11,732 nucleotides of DNA from Treponema sp. UBA4232 (lineage in GTDB: Bacteria; Spirochaetota; Spirochaetia; Treponematales; Treponemataceae): NCBI GenBank assembly GCA_002396325.1, contig DGXM01000034.1, positions 1 to 11,732 of the forward strand, in the 5' to 3' direction. Shown piece by piece: positions 1 to 8,694 of the stretch (positions are counted from its first letter, which is position 1; each line of letters begins with the position of its first letter). The translations under genes and the position numbers were made by a program. Below the pieces are notes generated by a model. The model was not told the DNA's origin. It searched no databases and saw only the letters and a program-made list of their open reading frames with translations.

Positions 1-2
1 GG

Positions 3-1505
3 GACTCAATCTATTTCCCGGATGAAACCGCAGCCGGAACCACGGGACAGATTTCAAATTCGACGGCGTTCATAAAAACCGGTATCACAGGATTTGAAAC
101 AGGAACCGTCACTGAAGAAAAGATTATAGCCGCCGACGGAACCACCGAGGTTGAAATCAGATACGAGCGCAAATCATATACACTGACTTACAACAAAAAC
201 ACCGGCAGTCTCTATTCCCGGGATCAGAGTCTGGTCACACCGTCCGTGCCGTCTACAGTCTCAGTGAGATACGGTGCATCGGTCACGCTTCCCTCTGCGT
301 CAGCCGCAACGTGCCAAGGCTACACACTTTACGGATGGGCAGAGTCTTCGACCGGAAGCAGGATAACTTCATTTATAATGCCTGCCGCAAATAAGACACT
401 CTACGCAAAATGGAACCCCGCTACAAACACAGCATACACTGTAAGGCATCTGTTCCAAAATGCATCTGGAACATCTTATGCTGAAAACCTGACTCTCAAA
501 GCACGCGAAGAAAAGACCGGCACAACAGGAGCCGATACAAGCGCGTCTGGAGGAAGTTTCACGGGATTCACGGCTCAGGCAATAAGTCAGCAGCCTATCA
601 AAGCAAACGGCAGCACCATAGTCGATGTAAAGTACAACAGAAACTCATACAACATACATTGGGAGAGTTCAACCTATTACACACACTCCACTCTGAGCTC
701 TGCAAAATACGGCGCAGAAGTGGAATTTACAGTCACCGCAAATTCCGGCTATGCACTACATTCAGTAAAGGTAACGCAGGATACCGGTGGTTTGGAAGTG
801 CCTGTCACAAAGAGCGGTTCAAACTACACTTTCACCATGCCAGCCGGAGATGTGACAATCACTCCGAAGATTGCAAAACCTGTCAGCATAAGAATCGGAC
901 ATTCCAGCAGTAATAATATGAATGCTCTGAGCCTTCCCGGCGGTTCCCTGACTATATGGGCAAAGTCGGATACAGGCAAAAACCTCGCCTATACGGTGAC
1001 TCTCGACGGCAGCGGTGAATTCAACGGAAGCGTGCCTATTATTCCCGCGTCGTCATCGGGAGCAACCACTGTTTTTGCGATAGGTAAAATTGGAAGTAGA
1101 TCAATCTGGTCATATGCAGACTACAGTGGCAGCGGTACAGTCGAAATGACCGGAGCAAACGCATTGGAAGTCTTGATGCCGAGAGTTGAATACAATTCCT
1201 CATCAGGCGTGCTCACCCCTATACAAGGAGCACCAACATGGGCAACTTTCAATAACTTCCTGCGCGCAGGTCAGCCGTATCCTGACGGATTTGTAACAAA
1301 AGTTGATGTTGGAATATATGATGAGCCGGACGGCAATGAAATTCGAAAACTTGAATCTCTTGCTCCTGAACCTGTGATAAAAAAAGGCACATATTCTTTT
1401 TTAAGTTCTTACACACAGGTACGGGTAAATGCCACTATATATGTCTATGACGGTTCATACAAGGCGACTACAGACGGTCGTACGCTGATAACACTTGCCG
1501 AATGA
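3..1505 (+). CDS. Partial InlB-type repeat surface protein, C-terminal part
   Basis: The frame is open from base 3 to a TGA at 1503-1505 and the start lies off the left edge, so about 500 residues of the C-terminus are visible. Seen: two copies of a module with a GTTG turn, a TGF motif and a 'DG(T/S)T/I-V-Y-R/N' ending (about 3-170 and 433-655). Between them, about 171-420, is a Listeria-Bacteroides (Flg_new/InlB B) type module with YGASVTLP, YGWAE and LYAKW. At about 656-880 follows a divergent InlB-like module ending in FTMPAGDVTITPK. The last about 200 residues match nothing I recognise. These repeats are known from bacterial surface adhesin-like proteins; export and adhesion here are inferred, because the signal peptide is not visible. 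GTG 246 is only an internal valine codon. An RBS-like GGGAGGTG follows the stop, but no gene uses it. Confidence 0.8.
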   Translation, partial: DSIYFPDETAAGTTGQISNSTAFIKTGITGFETGTVTEEKIIAADGTTEVEIRYERKSYTLTYNKNTGSLYSRDQSLVTPSVPSTVSVRYGASVTLPSASAATCQGYTLYGWAESSTGSRITSFIMPAANKTLYAKWNPATNTAYTVRHLFQNASGTSYAENLTLKAREEKTGTTGADTSASGGSFTGFTAQAISQQPIKANGSTIVDVKYNRNSYNIHWESSTYYTHSTLSSAKYGAEVEFTVTANSGYALHSVKVTQDTGGLEVPVTKSGSNYTFTMPAGDVTITPKIAKPVSIRIGHSSSNNMNALSLPGGSLTIWAKSDTGKNLAYTVTLDGSGEFNGSVPIIPASSSGATTVFAIGKIGSRSIWSYADYSGSGTVEMTGANALEVLMPRVEYNSSSGVLTPIQGAPTWATFNNFLRAGQPYPDGFVTKVDVGIYDEPDGNEIRKLESLAPEPVIKKGTYSFLSSYTQVRVNATIYVYDGSYKATTDGRTLITLAE

Positions 1506-1577
1506 AATCGGGAGGTGGCCGCCATTTGTCAATTTCCTGCATTTTCAAAAAAAAATTAATTTTTTTCCAAAAGGGGG

Positions 1578-1606
1578 TTGACATTTTTTTTCGTTCGGAG
1601 TAGTAT
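1578..1606 (+). promoter_or_regulatory. sigma70-type promoter of tRNA-Gly
   Basis: A perfect -35 TTGACA (1578-1583) is followed by exactly 17 bp and a -10 TAGTAT (1601-1606, four of six matches to TATAAT), placing the transcript start about 1612-1615, a few bases before the tRNA. Just upstream, 1547-1566 is an A9-TTAA-T7 tract in the position expected of an UP element. Seen directly; the UP role is inference. Confidence 0.75.
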
Positions 1607-1621
1607 CTAATCATTCCAAAT

Positions 1622-1694
1622 GCGGTAGTCGTATAACGGCTCATTACCCCAGCCTTCCAAGCTGGAGACGAGGGTTCGACTCCCTTCTACCGCT
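1622..1694 (+). tRNA. tRNA-Gly (anticodon UCC)
   Basis: This is a 73-nt cloverleaf. The acceptor stem is GCGGTAG (1622-1628) with CTACCGC (1687-1693) and discriminator T1694. The D arm carries GTATAACGGC. The anticodon stem CCAGC/GCTGG (1649-1653/1661-1665) holds loop CTTCCAA, with anticodon TCC at 1656-1658. The T arm is GAGGG-TTCGACT-CCCTT with one G-U pair. It closely resembles the known bacterial tRNA-Gly(UCC). The 3' CCA is not encoded (the next bases are TAG), so it must be added enzymatically. It has its own promoter and terminator. Confidence 0.95.
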
Positions 1695-1701
1695 TAGTTT
1701 T

Positions 1702-1730
1702 CCCTTTCGGTTCCGAAAGGGATTTTTTTT
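1702..1730 (+). terminator. Intrinsic terminator of tRNA-Gly
   Basis: A 9-bp inverted repeat CCCTTTCGG (1702-1710) / CCGAAAGGG (1713-1721) is followed by A and T8 (1723-1730). It begins 8 bases after the tRNA end, so it terminates a monocistronic tRNA transcript. Confidence 0.9.
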
Positions 1731-1868
1731 GTGCGCAGAGTTGGTTTAAGTTTTTTTTACTGATTTTTTTTGTGGATTTTTGCAACTTTTCAGCTTTTTA
1801 CAGTGTCGGACTATTGGGGGCTTGTTTTCCCGTTATGTGTTTTCACTCCGGTTAGGAAGGTACAAGAT
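1731..1868 (+). other. T-rich leader before the lipoprotein operon
   Basis: This 138-bp stretch separates the tRNA terminator from the first lipoprotein gene. It contains two T8 runs (about 1752-1759 and 1765-1772) and ends with a strong AGGAAGG ribosome-binding site at 1854-1860. The promoter of the four-gene run should be here, since a terminator precedes it, but I cannot pick a convincing -35/-10 pair. No riboswitch or hairpin was recognised. Confidence 0.4.
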
Positions 1869-4800
1869 ATGAAACGTTTCAAAAGTGTTTTCACGGCTTA
1901 CGCATTGTGTGCGGGACTTTTATGCGGATTGTTCGCATCCTGCGAAAACTCTTTGGTTCCGGCCCCCACTGCACTGTCCCTATCAGGAATGACAAGGTCG
2001 GCAGCTCCCCAGGGACTTTCCGCAAGCAATGGACTTGCAGGTATAATCCAGCTTACATGGCAGCCTGTGAACGGGGCCTCCCGCTACTACATCTACGGAA
2101 CAGATGCCGCAACCCCGAAGGAAAGCGACTTCAAGCAGGTGGATCAGACAACGAACACCACGATAGACATCCGTGTGAACCCTGGATCGACAGCGTGGTA
2201 CAGAGTGTCGGCCGTTGACTCCGCATACACGGAAACAAAACAGAGTCTTGCAGTCCGGGGTTCCTCTCTTGCCCGCCCGTATATCACTTCAATAGAATCC
2301 ACTTCGAACGAAAAAACTGGCGAAATCTGCGTCAAAATAGACTGGTACATGGCAAACTGCAATGCCGGTACATATCTTTCTTCAATAGAATACGAGGTTA
2401 AATACACAAATCCTCAGAACGAAACTTCCTCACAGGTATTACGAGCCTCCGAACTCTCTGCAACCACACTTTCCATCACGGATTTGAATCCAAGCACCTC
2501 ATACAAATTTCAGGTTGTGGCCAGAAACATTGATTTCGGAAGCGAAGAGGAAAGCGCAGTCCTCGACAAAGAAACCCTCCACCGTCTGCGTCCCGCTGCT
2601 CCTGTCGAACTCAAGGCAACAGAGGGATCCGACCCGTCAAAAGTGACTCTTTCATTCAAACTTCCGCAAAAAGCCGATGTATGCAAAACCGCAGACAATT
2701 CATACATCACCTACCCGCTCTACTTCAAGGTATACCGCAAGGAACATTCTGCGGCAGACTGGCCGTCCGCTGTTTATGCGACAATCAGTCCCGACCCGGA
2801 AAACAACAATGCCTATAATCCCGGAGAGGAAATAACTTGGGATGACAATATAGACAAACCTTACAGGGGTGTTCTTTACGACTACAAAGTCCAGTCATGC
2901 GTCCAGCTTGATGATTTGGTAAAGAACGGAGAATATTCATACATAGAAACATCCGAAAACTCTGCCGGCACGACCACGGGATGGGCAATGAAACAGGCGG
3001 TCCTTTCCGTTGGAACATATACGCCAGTGAAAGAGGGAGACTCCTATGTGAGTGCGGAAGCAGGATTCAACTTTGTGTGGAACAACTTCCCGTCGGAAAT
3101 CACCAGTGCAAACACGGCCTCAAACTACACATTCTGGCTTTATGAACAGAAAAAAGGCTTTGGAGACACAGATGTTTACGGCACACAGACATTCAAAGAG
3201 GCGTTCTCTTCAATCGCCTCGGTTTCAACTTGCAGGCGTTCATTCAAAATGCCGGACGACAACGGATACTACAAGTACACGATGTACATAGTTCCAAAAG
3301 GAAGCACGGCACCGGCAGAAGGAAGCACAGGGGCTCCGTCAGAAGCCTTGGACAGCGCGGCGACATTGAACGAGCTGATTGTTACCGACAACGCGCAGGG
3401 CATAGAAAACTTCAAGGTGAAATCGAAATACACAGACCACTTCGACATTTCATGGGATGTGAACAGCGGCTGGACCTACACACTCACCTACATACAGACT
3501 GTTGACGGAATTTCCGACGGTCAGACATACGTGGTGGACATCTCGACTCCGGGAAATGTAAGAGACACAGGAAACATTTCAAGCGAAGGCGTGTGCCGCA
3601 CCTACACCCTTTCCGCAAAACCGGCATCAGGGGCACCGATTTCTTCCACGGCGGAACCTGCCTATTCACTCGGAACTCCGGCCCCCATATTCGATGAAGC
3701 GAACCCGAGTTATGACTCCATCTCAATTAAATGGAAGAAAGTCGATGCGGCCTCGTCGTATAAAGTGCAGTTTCCCGGAAACGACGCTGTAAATGTTGTT
3801 CTTCCGGCAGAAGGAATCGTTGGAAACGTGACGGTCTCAGAAGACAGCATCGGGCACGAGTACTACACCTACACATTCTCAAAGGATGAGCTTGGAAGCT
3901 ATTACAAGGACGCGACCACTTCAGGCGACGACAAAATCGTGAAAGTCACAGCGGCATCCGAAGCCGAATCAAGCAATCAAGCGGAAGGAAGTGTCACGGC
4001 ACGCACGATTGGACCTGGAAACACAGATCTCAAGACCTCGGTTTCAGAATACGAAAAGAAGATTGTTTCCACATGGAACGCGGTGCCGGGTGCCGCAGGA
4101 TACATAGTAAAGCGTATGCGGTACACCATGCGCGATAAAACCGCTGTAAAACCTGATAAACCTGCCTTCGAATTCTTCTACGTGGATGCCTCAACCCTTG
4201 AAGTGTCGGTCAACGACGGAGAGAAGATTTCATGCATGACTGCTGAGCAGAGCGGAAACAAAATCACCCTCACCGATGAATATGCCGCCGCTCCGGTTGA
4301 CAATGCCGCTGTATGGCAGGTGACACAGAGCCGCATTCCGTGGGGTATTCCGGTTGAATACGCCGTGATTCCGGTTGCGGATTCCTCTGACAAAATGGAC
4401 AAGGAAGGAATTCTGAATTATGCGGGGGCATCGTCTTCTGAAAAGCTTGCTTACACAAATCTTGATTTAATTGCGGAAAAAGGATGCACGTTCGGCTATG
4501 GTCTCAATGTGAGGGCTTCAAAGTCAGAATATTCCGGCAAAGTCATAGTCACGTGGGACATGCCCTATGGAAATGCCGCGGATGTCTCCAATTTGAGACC
4601 GTTCATATACCGCCGCAAAAAAGGAAGAACAACGGGTTACAAAGATGCGGATCTGGTGGGAAGCAATATAACCGACCCGAAGGCTCAGGAAGCCAACGTG
4701 GATTCCTTCCGCACAATCGACGAGCTTACAGGTCCTTATGAATATGTCGTCAAATACATTTCAACAGCACCCGATGTGGACAAAAACGATCCGTTCGTAA

Positions 4801-5975
4801 GCTCATACATTGACACCCTCAAGGAAACCCGCGATGCCATTTTCGATACCGACGAATGGAAAGCAAAATCAGGGGAATGGGAGCCTGCAAACGTGGGATA
4901 TCTCTTCTATCTTCCTGAATTGAGTGTCACAGGACTTGATTCACTTGGAAACGAGTCATTCATTGAAAGCGTGTACTGGAAAACATGGGACTACGAACCG
5001 AGGCTCCTTGGTCCTGCCGACGACGGAGACACTCCCGCCTATACTATATGGACAAAGAATCTGAACAACGCTTCAGGATGGTTCCAGGTGGGAAGCATGG
5101 ACACGAACGGATTTGTGAAATCCGTCTCAAGAAGCTGGGATGAAACTTCAATCATACCGGGCACAAACAGCCTTGCCCTCACTCCGACAGGATTAACGGA
5201 CAGTACCGGCAGCAGCAACGGGCTTCTCAAAGTGCAACGCGACCAGAAACACTACTACATGATCCGCGCCCAGAGAAAAAATGAAGCCGGGGAAACCATC
5301 TACACCTACCTCGGTCTTGACGGAAGCATCTGGACATACCGCAAGATTTCTGCGGAGGAGTTTGCAAAGAGTGCACTTCTTGTAATAGCAGATGCTGTGC
5401 ATATTGCTGGAGGCAGCGATAAAACTATTAACGGTTCGAAAGGAAATTTCTCTGTGAGTTATTCGTATAATGTCATTTATTATAAGTTTATTTATCAATG
5501 TGACTCTTACAGGCACAAATATACTGCAATGCCGGGCAGTTCAGCAGAGGTGGTTTCGCCTCTGATTTTGAATTCCACATCAACTGGTACAGGAAGGGCT
5601 TATGATAGTAAAAATTTTTATTTTGGTGAGTCAAATATCAATGTTGATTTAGCTGATGATTTTGGCAGGATTTACAAATCACACTGTGGATCGATTAACT
5701 TTTCAGCTGGATATCCAGATGCACGATCAACCAATCAAGATAAAAAATTTAATCTATCAGGGACATATAGTGTAAACGAAAACACATATAACCTTCCGAC
5801 AATAAACAATAATCAATCATTGTTTGAATCATGGTTCCCCTTCCACCTTGGAGAAAAACTTTCGGATAGAGGGCGTTCAAGTTATGATGCGTCGTATCCT
5901 TGTTGCAAAGGCAGCTGGTGGCTGGTCCGCGAAGATTCCAAGCCCGATTCAGAGTTCACGGAGCAAGGAGACTGA
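1869..5975 (+). CDS. Large Fn3-repeat lipoprotein (1368 aa)
   Basis: The start is ATG 1869, which has AGGAAGG 8 nt upstream and opens directly on a signal peptide; the frame stays open back to 1770, but that stretch has no RBS. The signal peptide (MKRFK, then a hydrophobic run) ends GLFASC with Cys25 as the lipidation site, a relaxed lipobox acceptable in spirochaetes. The mature protein is a string of about eight fibronectin-III-like beta modules with typical 'W-x-x-V-x-G/A-A-x-x-Y-x-(V/I)' cores, at roughly residues 46-134, 135-240, 242-373, 376-500, 505-602, 602-714, 715-860 and 873-1010, followed by a less clear region. The last about 200 residues form a distinct end with four cysteines, closing on KGSWWLVRED. 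DNA at about 5400-5820 is much more AT-rich than the rest. Known: such Fn3 lipoproteins are usually envelope or surface proteins. The ligand is unknown, and any adhesive or glycan-related role is inference. Confidence 0.87.
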   Translation: MKRFKSVFTAYALCAGLLCGLFASCENSLVPAPTALSLSGMTRSAAPQGLSASNGLAGIIQLTWQPVNGASRYYIYGTDAATPKESDFKQVDQTTNTTIDIRVNPGSTAWYRVSAVDSAYTETKQSLAVRGSSLARPYITSIESTSNEKTGEICVKIDWYMANCNAGTYLSSIEYEVKYTNPQNETSSQVLRASELSATTLSITDLNPSTSYKFQVVARNIDFGSEEESAVLDKETLHRLRPAAPVELKATEGSDPSKVTLSFKLPQKADVCKTADNSYITYPLYFKVYRKEHSAADWPSAVYATISPDPENNNAYNPGEEITWDDNIDKPYRGVLYDYKVQSCVQLDDLVKNGEYSYIETSENSAGTTTGWAMKQAVLSVGTYTPVKEGDSYVSAEAGFNFVWNNFPSEITSANTASNYTFWLYEQKKGFGDTDVYGTQTFKEAFSSIASVSTCRRSFKMPDDNGYYKYTMYIVPKGSTAPAEGSTGAPSEALDSAATLNELIVTDNAQGIENFKVKSKYTDHFDISWDVNSGWTYTLTYIQTVDGISDGQTYVVDISTPGNVRDTGNISSEGVCRTYTLSAKPASGAPISSTAEPAYSLGTPAPIFDEANPSYDSISIKWKKVDAASSYKVQFPGNDAVNVVLPAEGIVGNVTVSEDSIGHEYYTYTFSKDELGSYYKDATTSGDDKIVKVTAASEAESSNQAEGSVTARTIGPGNTDLKTSVSEYEKKIVSTWNAVPGAAGYIVKRMRYTMRDKTAVKPDKPAFEFFYVDASTLEVSVNDGEKISCMTAEQSGNKITLTDEYAAAPVDNAAVWQVTQSRIPWGIPVEYAVIPVADSSDKMDKEGILNYAGASSSEKLAYTNLDLIAEKGCTFGYGLNVRASKSEYSGKVIVTWDMPYGNAADVSNLRPFIYRRKKGRTTGYKDADLVGSNITDPKAQEANVDSFRTIDELTGPYEYVVKYISTAPDVDKNDPFVSSYIDTLKETRDAIFDTDEWKAKSGEWEPANVGYLFYLPELSVTGLDSLGNESFIESVYWKTWDYEPRLLGPADDGDTPAYTIWTKNLNNASGWFQVGSMDTNGFVKSVSRSWDETSIIPGTNSLALTPTGLTDSTGSSNGLLKVQRDQKHYYMIRAQRKNEAGETIYTYLGLDGSIWTYRKISAEEFAKSALLVIADAVHIAGGSDKTINGSKGNFSVSYSYNVIYYKFIYQCDSYRHKYTAMPGSSAEVVSPLILNSTSTGTGRAYDSKNFYFGESNINVDLADDFGRIYKSHCGSINFSAGYPDARSTNQDKKFNLSGTYSVNENTYNLPTINNNQSLFESWFPFHLGEKLSDRGRSSYDASYPCCKGSWWLVREDSKPDSEFTEQGD

Positions 5976-5977
5976 TT

Positions 5978-8293
5978 ATGAAAAGGGTTGTTTTTTTCAC
6001 GCTGATTTTCACGGCATTTTCATTCATTCTTTTCTCCTGTGCCGACATGTTCCAGGGGAAGATTCCTATGGACACTGCTTCAGAACTTGGAAGCCTTCAG
6101 GATCTGATGGAACAGAAAACCGAAATAACCGACCTTGAGACGCCCACTCAGATTTTCGTGTCGCAGGGAGACAGTCCCACCACAATCACCGTTTCATGGA
6201 ATCACGTTGAGGGTGCCCAGTCATACCGTCTTGAAAGAGCCGTCAGCACCACAAAGAATGCAAACGGAGCCTTCGAGGAGCCTTCGGAAGGAGACTACAC
6301 GGTAATCACTTCTTCAGTGGGAAGCACGGCTTATATTTATGATGATGGGAACCACAACGGCACGTACTATGAAGACGTTATTCTTTCCGACCCCAAGTAC
6401 ACAAGCGCTGAATACGGTTACAAATATTTCTACCGTGTCTCTGCTGAAAACATTGCAAAGGGCTACGGATCAAGCGATTTCATAACTTCAGCAGGCGGAA
6501 CGCTTTTTGCACCGCCCTCTTCCGTCTCAGCATCTGCCGGTACCTATAAAGACAGAATCGTGGTGAAATGGGATAAATCACCATCCGACTCCACCCAATC
6601 CTATTCAATCTACCGTAGTGTGAACTCCGACGGCTCCAATGCCACGAAACTCGCCACGGTAAAGGCGAATATGTCATCATACACAACGGCCGTCACCGAA
6701 GCAGACCGCGGCACGGAATTCTACTTCTCGGTTCGCGCACAAAACAAAGACGGCGTTGAATCGGTAAGTTCAGCCCTTGGTCTTGGGTATGCGCGTGCAG
6801 ACGGAGCACCGGTTCTTGTGGAAGATGTGGAGGTCTACGAAGGACGCGGCGCAAGCTCAACTGAAATAAAAATCAAATGGACCGGAGACCCTGAAACAAA
6901 TTACGCCGTGTACCGCAACAGTTCTGTCGACTCTGCCCTTACACTGCTGAGTGCGGGAGTAAGCGGACAAACAAATTACACATTTACGGATTCCCAGGAT
7001 CTTGAGGAAAACGTTTACTATTATTATATGGTTCAGCCCTGGAAACTCGACTCCGACGGTGCTACGAAAGTCAAGGGAGCCATGTCTGATTCGGGAAGCA
7101 AGTCAAGCAGACCTGCGGAAGGATTCATTCTTGGAGCCCCTGAGACAGTCACCGTTACGAAAGACAGTTCGGGACACAACATTTCATGGACACCCGCACT
7201 CGGAAACGACACTGAACGTTCTTACTACAGCTACGAGATTTCAGGCTCCGATTCAAAGGACGGACCATTTGATGCTATTGCTACGGTTCCCGTTTCAAGC
7301 CTTGTTGAAATCTCGGGAAAATATTCCTATCAGAATACCGTCACGCGCCCATATTACAAAATCCGCACGAAGAATTCCTCAGGTGCATTAAGTGAATACA
7401 GCGCGGTTCAGGCTCCTGCCCCGTATGCACCAAAGAGCATCGAAGTAAGCTGTTACAAAAATCTCTCGGGGGAAATGGGAAGCAGTTGGAGTGCAAACAG
7501 CAACGGGGTCTACCCTGTCAAAATCACTTGGGAAGCTCCTCTGGATTCCTCCGACGTTGCAGGATACTACGTGTACCGTTCCGACAAAAGGGATTCAGGA
7601 TACAAGAGACTTTCTCTCAACAATGATGAAAAGACTTTCGTAATCACAGGAAACACTTTCTACGACTCAAACGTAAGCGCGCGCACAAAGAAGATTTATT
7701 ATTACAAAGTCCTCTCCTTGAACAGTCTTTTGGGAGGAGCGAATTACTCCGATGTGAAATGGGGGTATGGAGCACTCACTGCCTCCCAGTATATGAAGGA
7801 ATACAATATTGCCACGGTAATGAATTCTCAGAAAAAACTCACCCTTATGCACAGGAGTGGAAATACTGACAAACTTGGAGAGGAAACCGCATACGGAAAC
7901 ATTTCCGGAAATCTTTATTACCATGCTTACATTGAAAATATGGGCGGACGCGTGGGCGGACGCGTAATTATGGAGTACACGGATTACGCCGACTGGTATG
8001 TGAATTCAAACGGAGCACTGAGCACCACTGCCCCTGATGCCTCTGAAGATGTGATTGGAACTGCGGGAGGAATCTTCTTCCTGCTGAACGGAAACACAAA
8101 CACCCGCGCCAGCATGGACACAAACGGACAAATGGATGGAACTGTTGACTGCAGGGGTATGTATCCCGGATCCGTCGGTTATGACAGTGTGAAGATTAAG
8201 GGTGGCGCTGCAGGAGGCGGTTACTACGTTATTAAACGCGAAGGATTTGATTCTGAAAATGTAAGCTGGACAGTCGGCGAAGAGAAAAAATAA
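5978..8293 (+). CDS. Fn3-repeat lipoprotein (771 aa)
   Basis: ATG 5978 lies 2 bp after the previous stop. AAGGAG at 5965-5970 sits inside the end of the upstream gene, suggesting translational coupling. The signal peptide MKRVVFF... ends ILFSC, so Cys21 is the probable lipidated residue. Five Fn3-like modules follow at roughly residues 56-178, 178-277, 278-388, 386-485 and 483-600, each with a core tryptophan such as VSWNHV, VVKWDK, IKWTGD, ISWTPA and ITWEAP, and a Y-x-(V/I)-x-R strand. The C-terminal about 170 residues are a glycine- and tyrosine-rich, unrecognised domain ending GGGYYVIKREG. A 12-bp tandem duplication inside it encodes GGRVGGRV. It looks like a shorter relative of the upstream protein. 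Envelope location is inferred from the lipobox; the specific function is unknown. Confidence 0.87.
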   Translation: MKRVVFFTLIFTAFSFILFSCADMFQGKIPMDTASELGSLQDLMEQKTEITDLETPTQIFVSQGDSPTTITVSWNHVEGAQSYRLERAVSTTKNANGAFEEPSEGDYTVITSSVGSTAYIYDDGNHNGTYYEDVILSDPKYTSAEYGYKYFYRVSAENIAKGYGSSDFITSAGGTLFAPPSSVSASAGTYKDRIVVKWDKSPSDSTQSYSIYRSVNSDGSNATKLATVKANMSSYTTAVTEADRGTEFYFSVRAQNKDGVESVSSALGLGYARADGAPVLVEDVEVYEGRGASSTEIKIKWTGDPETNYAVYRNSSVDSALTLLSAGVSGQTNYTFTDSQDLEENVYYYYMVQPWKLDSDGATKVKGAMSDSGSKSSRPAEGFILGAPETVTVTKDSSGHNISWTPALGNDTERSYYSYEISGSDSKDGPFDAIATVPVSSLVEISGKYSYQNTVTRPYYKIRTKNSSGALSEYSAVQAPAPYAPKSIEVSCYKNLSGEMGSSWSANSNGVYPVKITWEAPLDSSDVAGYYVYRSDKRDSGYKRLSLNNDEKTFVITGNTFYDSNVSARTKKIYYYKVLSLNSLLGGANYSDVKWGYGALTASQYMKEYNIATVMNSQKKLTLMHRSGNTDKLGEETAYGNISGNLYYHAYIENMGGRVGGRVIMEYTDYADWYVNSNGALSTTAPDASEDVIGTAGGIFFLLNGNTNTRASMDTNGQMDGTVDCRGMYPGSVGYDSVKIKGGAAGGGYYVIKREGFDSENVSWTVGEEKK
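7941..7964 (+). repeat. 12-bp perfect tandem duplication in the second lipoprotein
   Basis: TGGGCGGACGCG occurs twice in a row (7941-7952, 7953-7964). It keeps the frame and duplicates the peptide GGRV, giving GGRVGGRV in the C-terminal domain. Confidence 0.9.
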
Positions 8294-8336
8294 TCCTCGA
8301 AGAAAATGAATAATGGAAACACAGGGAGACTATAAA

Positions 8337-8684
8337 ATGAAACATTCAGCAAAAATAATTATTGCAGCTATTGCACTTTCACTCACGGCCATACTCACTT
8401 CATGCTACGAACCTTCCCCGCTCTACGGCACATGGGCAGACAACAAGGGTAACAAGATAATGTTTGACTCCGAAGGCGGATTCAGTGCGACTGTCATAAT
8501 CAACGGCAACAAGGAACTCACCCTTGGAACTTATATCGTTCTCAAAAACATCCTTGTTTTGACAAGCGATTCGGGAAACGTCACCAACACCGAATGGGAC
8601 ATACGCGGAAACATTATGTACTTGAACTGGGTTGATTCAGCCTCCAATGCAAAACAGCTTCAGCTTTACAAGATTGCAAACTAG
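8337..8684 (+). CDS. Small lipoprotein, lipocalin-like (115 aa)
   Basis: ATG 8337 was chosen because AGGGAG (8323-8328) lies 8 nt before it and the signal peptide begins there; an in-frame ATG at 8313 lacks these. The signal peptide (MKHSAK, then IIIAAIALSLTA) ends ILTSC with Cys23 as the lipidation site. The mature part of about 92 residues starts with PLYGTWAD and then a run of short amphipathic beta strands (IMFDS, FSATVII, LGTYIV, NILVLTS, IMYLNW). A GTW motif near the N-terminus followed by antiparallel strands is typical of small lipocalin-like bacterial lipoproteins; the family call is by eye only. Position 3 of a four-gene run suggests it acts with the neighbouring envelope proteins. 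No catalytic motif is visible. Confidence 0.85.
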   Translation: MKHSAKIIIAAIALSLTAILTSCYEPSPLYGTWADNKGNKIMFDSEGGFSATVIINGNKELTLGTYIVLKNILVLTSDSGNVTNTEWDIRGNIMYLNWVDSASNAKQLQLYKIAN

Positions 8685-8694
8685 GAGATTCCTG

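Noticed and set aside
1510..1517. GGGAGGTG as a ribosome-binding site for a small gene after the first stop
   Set aside because: No ATG, GTG or TTG at suitable spacing opens a frame of meaningful length before the tRNA promoter.
1770..1868. In-frame upstream start for the large lipoprotein
   Set aside because: It would add 33 residues before the signal peptide and has no ribosome-binding site, whereas ATG 1869 has AGGAAGG at ideal spacing.
5900..5977. In-frame upstream start for the second lipoprotein
   Set aside because: It overlaps the end of the preceding gene and would bury the signal peptide; ATG 5978 has AAGGAG upstream.
7002..7391. Plus-strand open frame of 129 codons
   Set aside because: It lies out of frame inside an Fn3 lipoprotein gene with low-complexity, non-protein-like composition.
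8632..8694. In-frame upstream start for the barrel protein
   Set aside because: It lies within the small lipoprotein gene and precedes the clear signal peptide starting at 8695.
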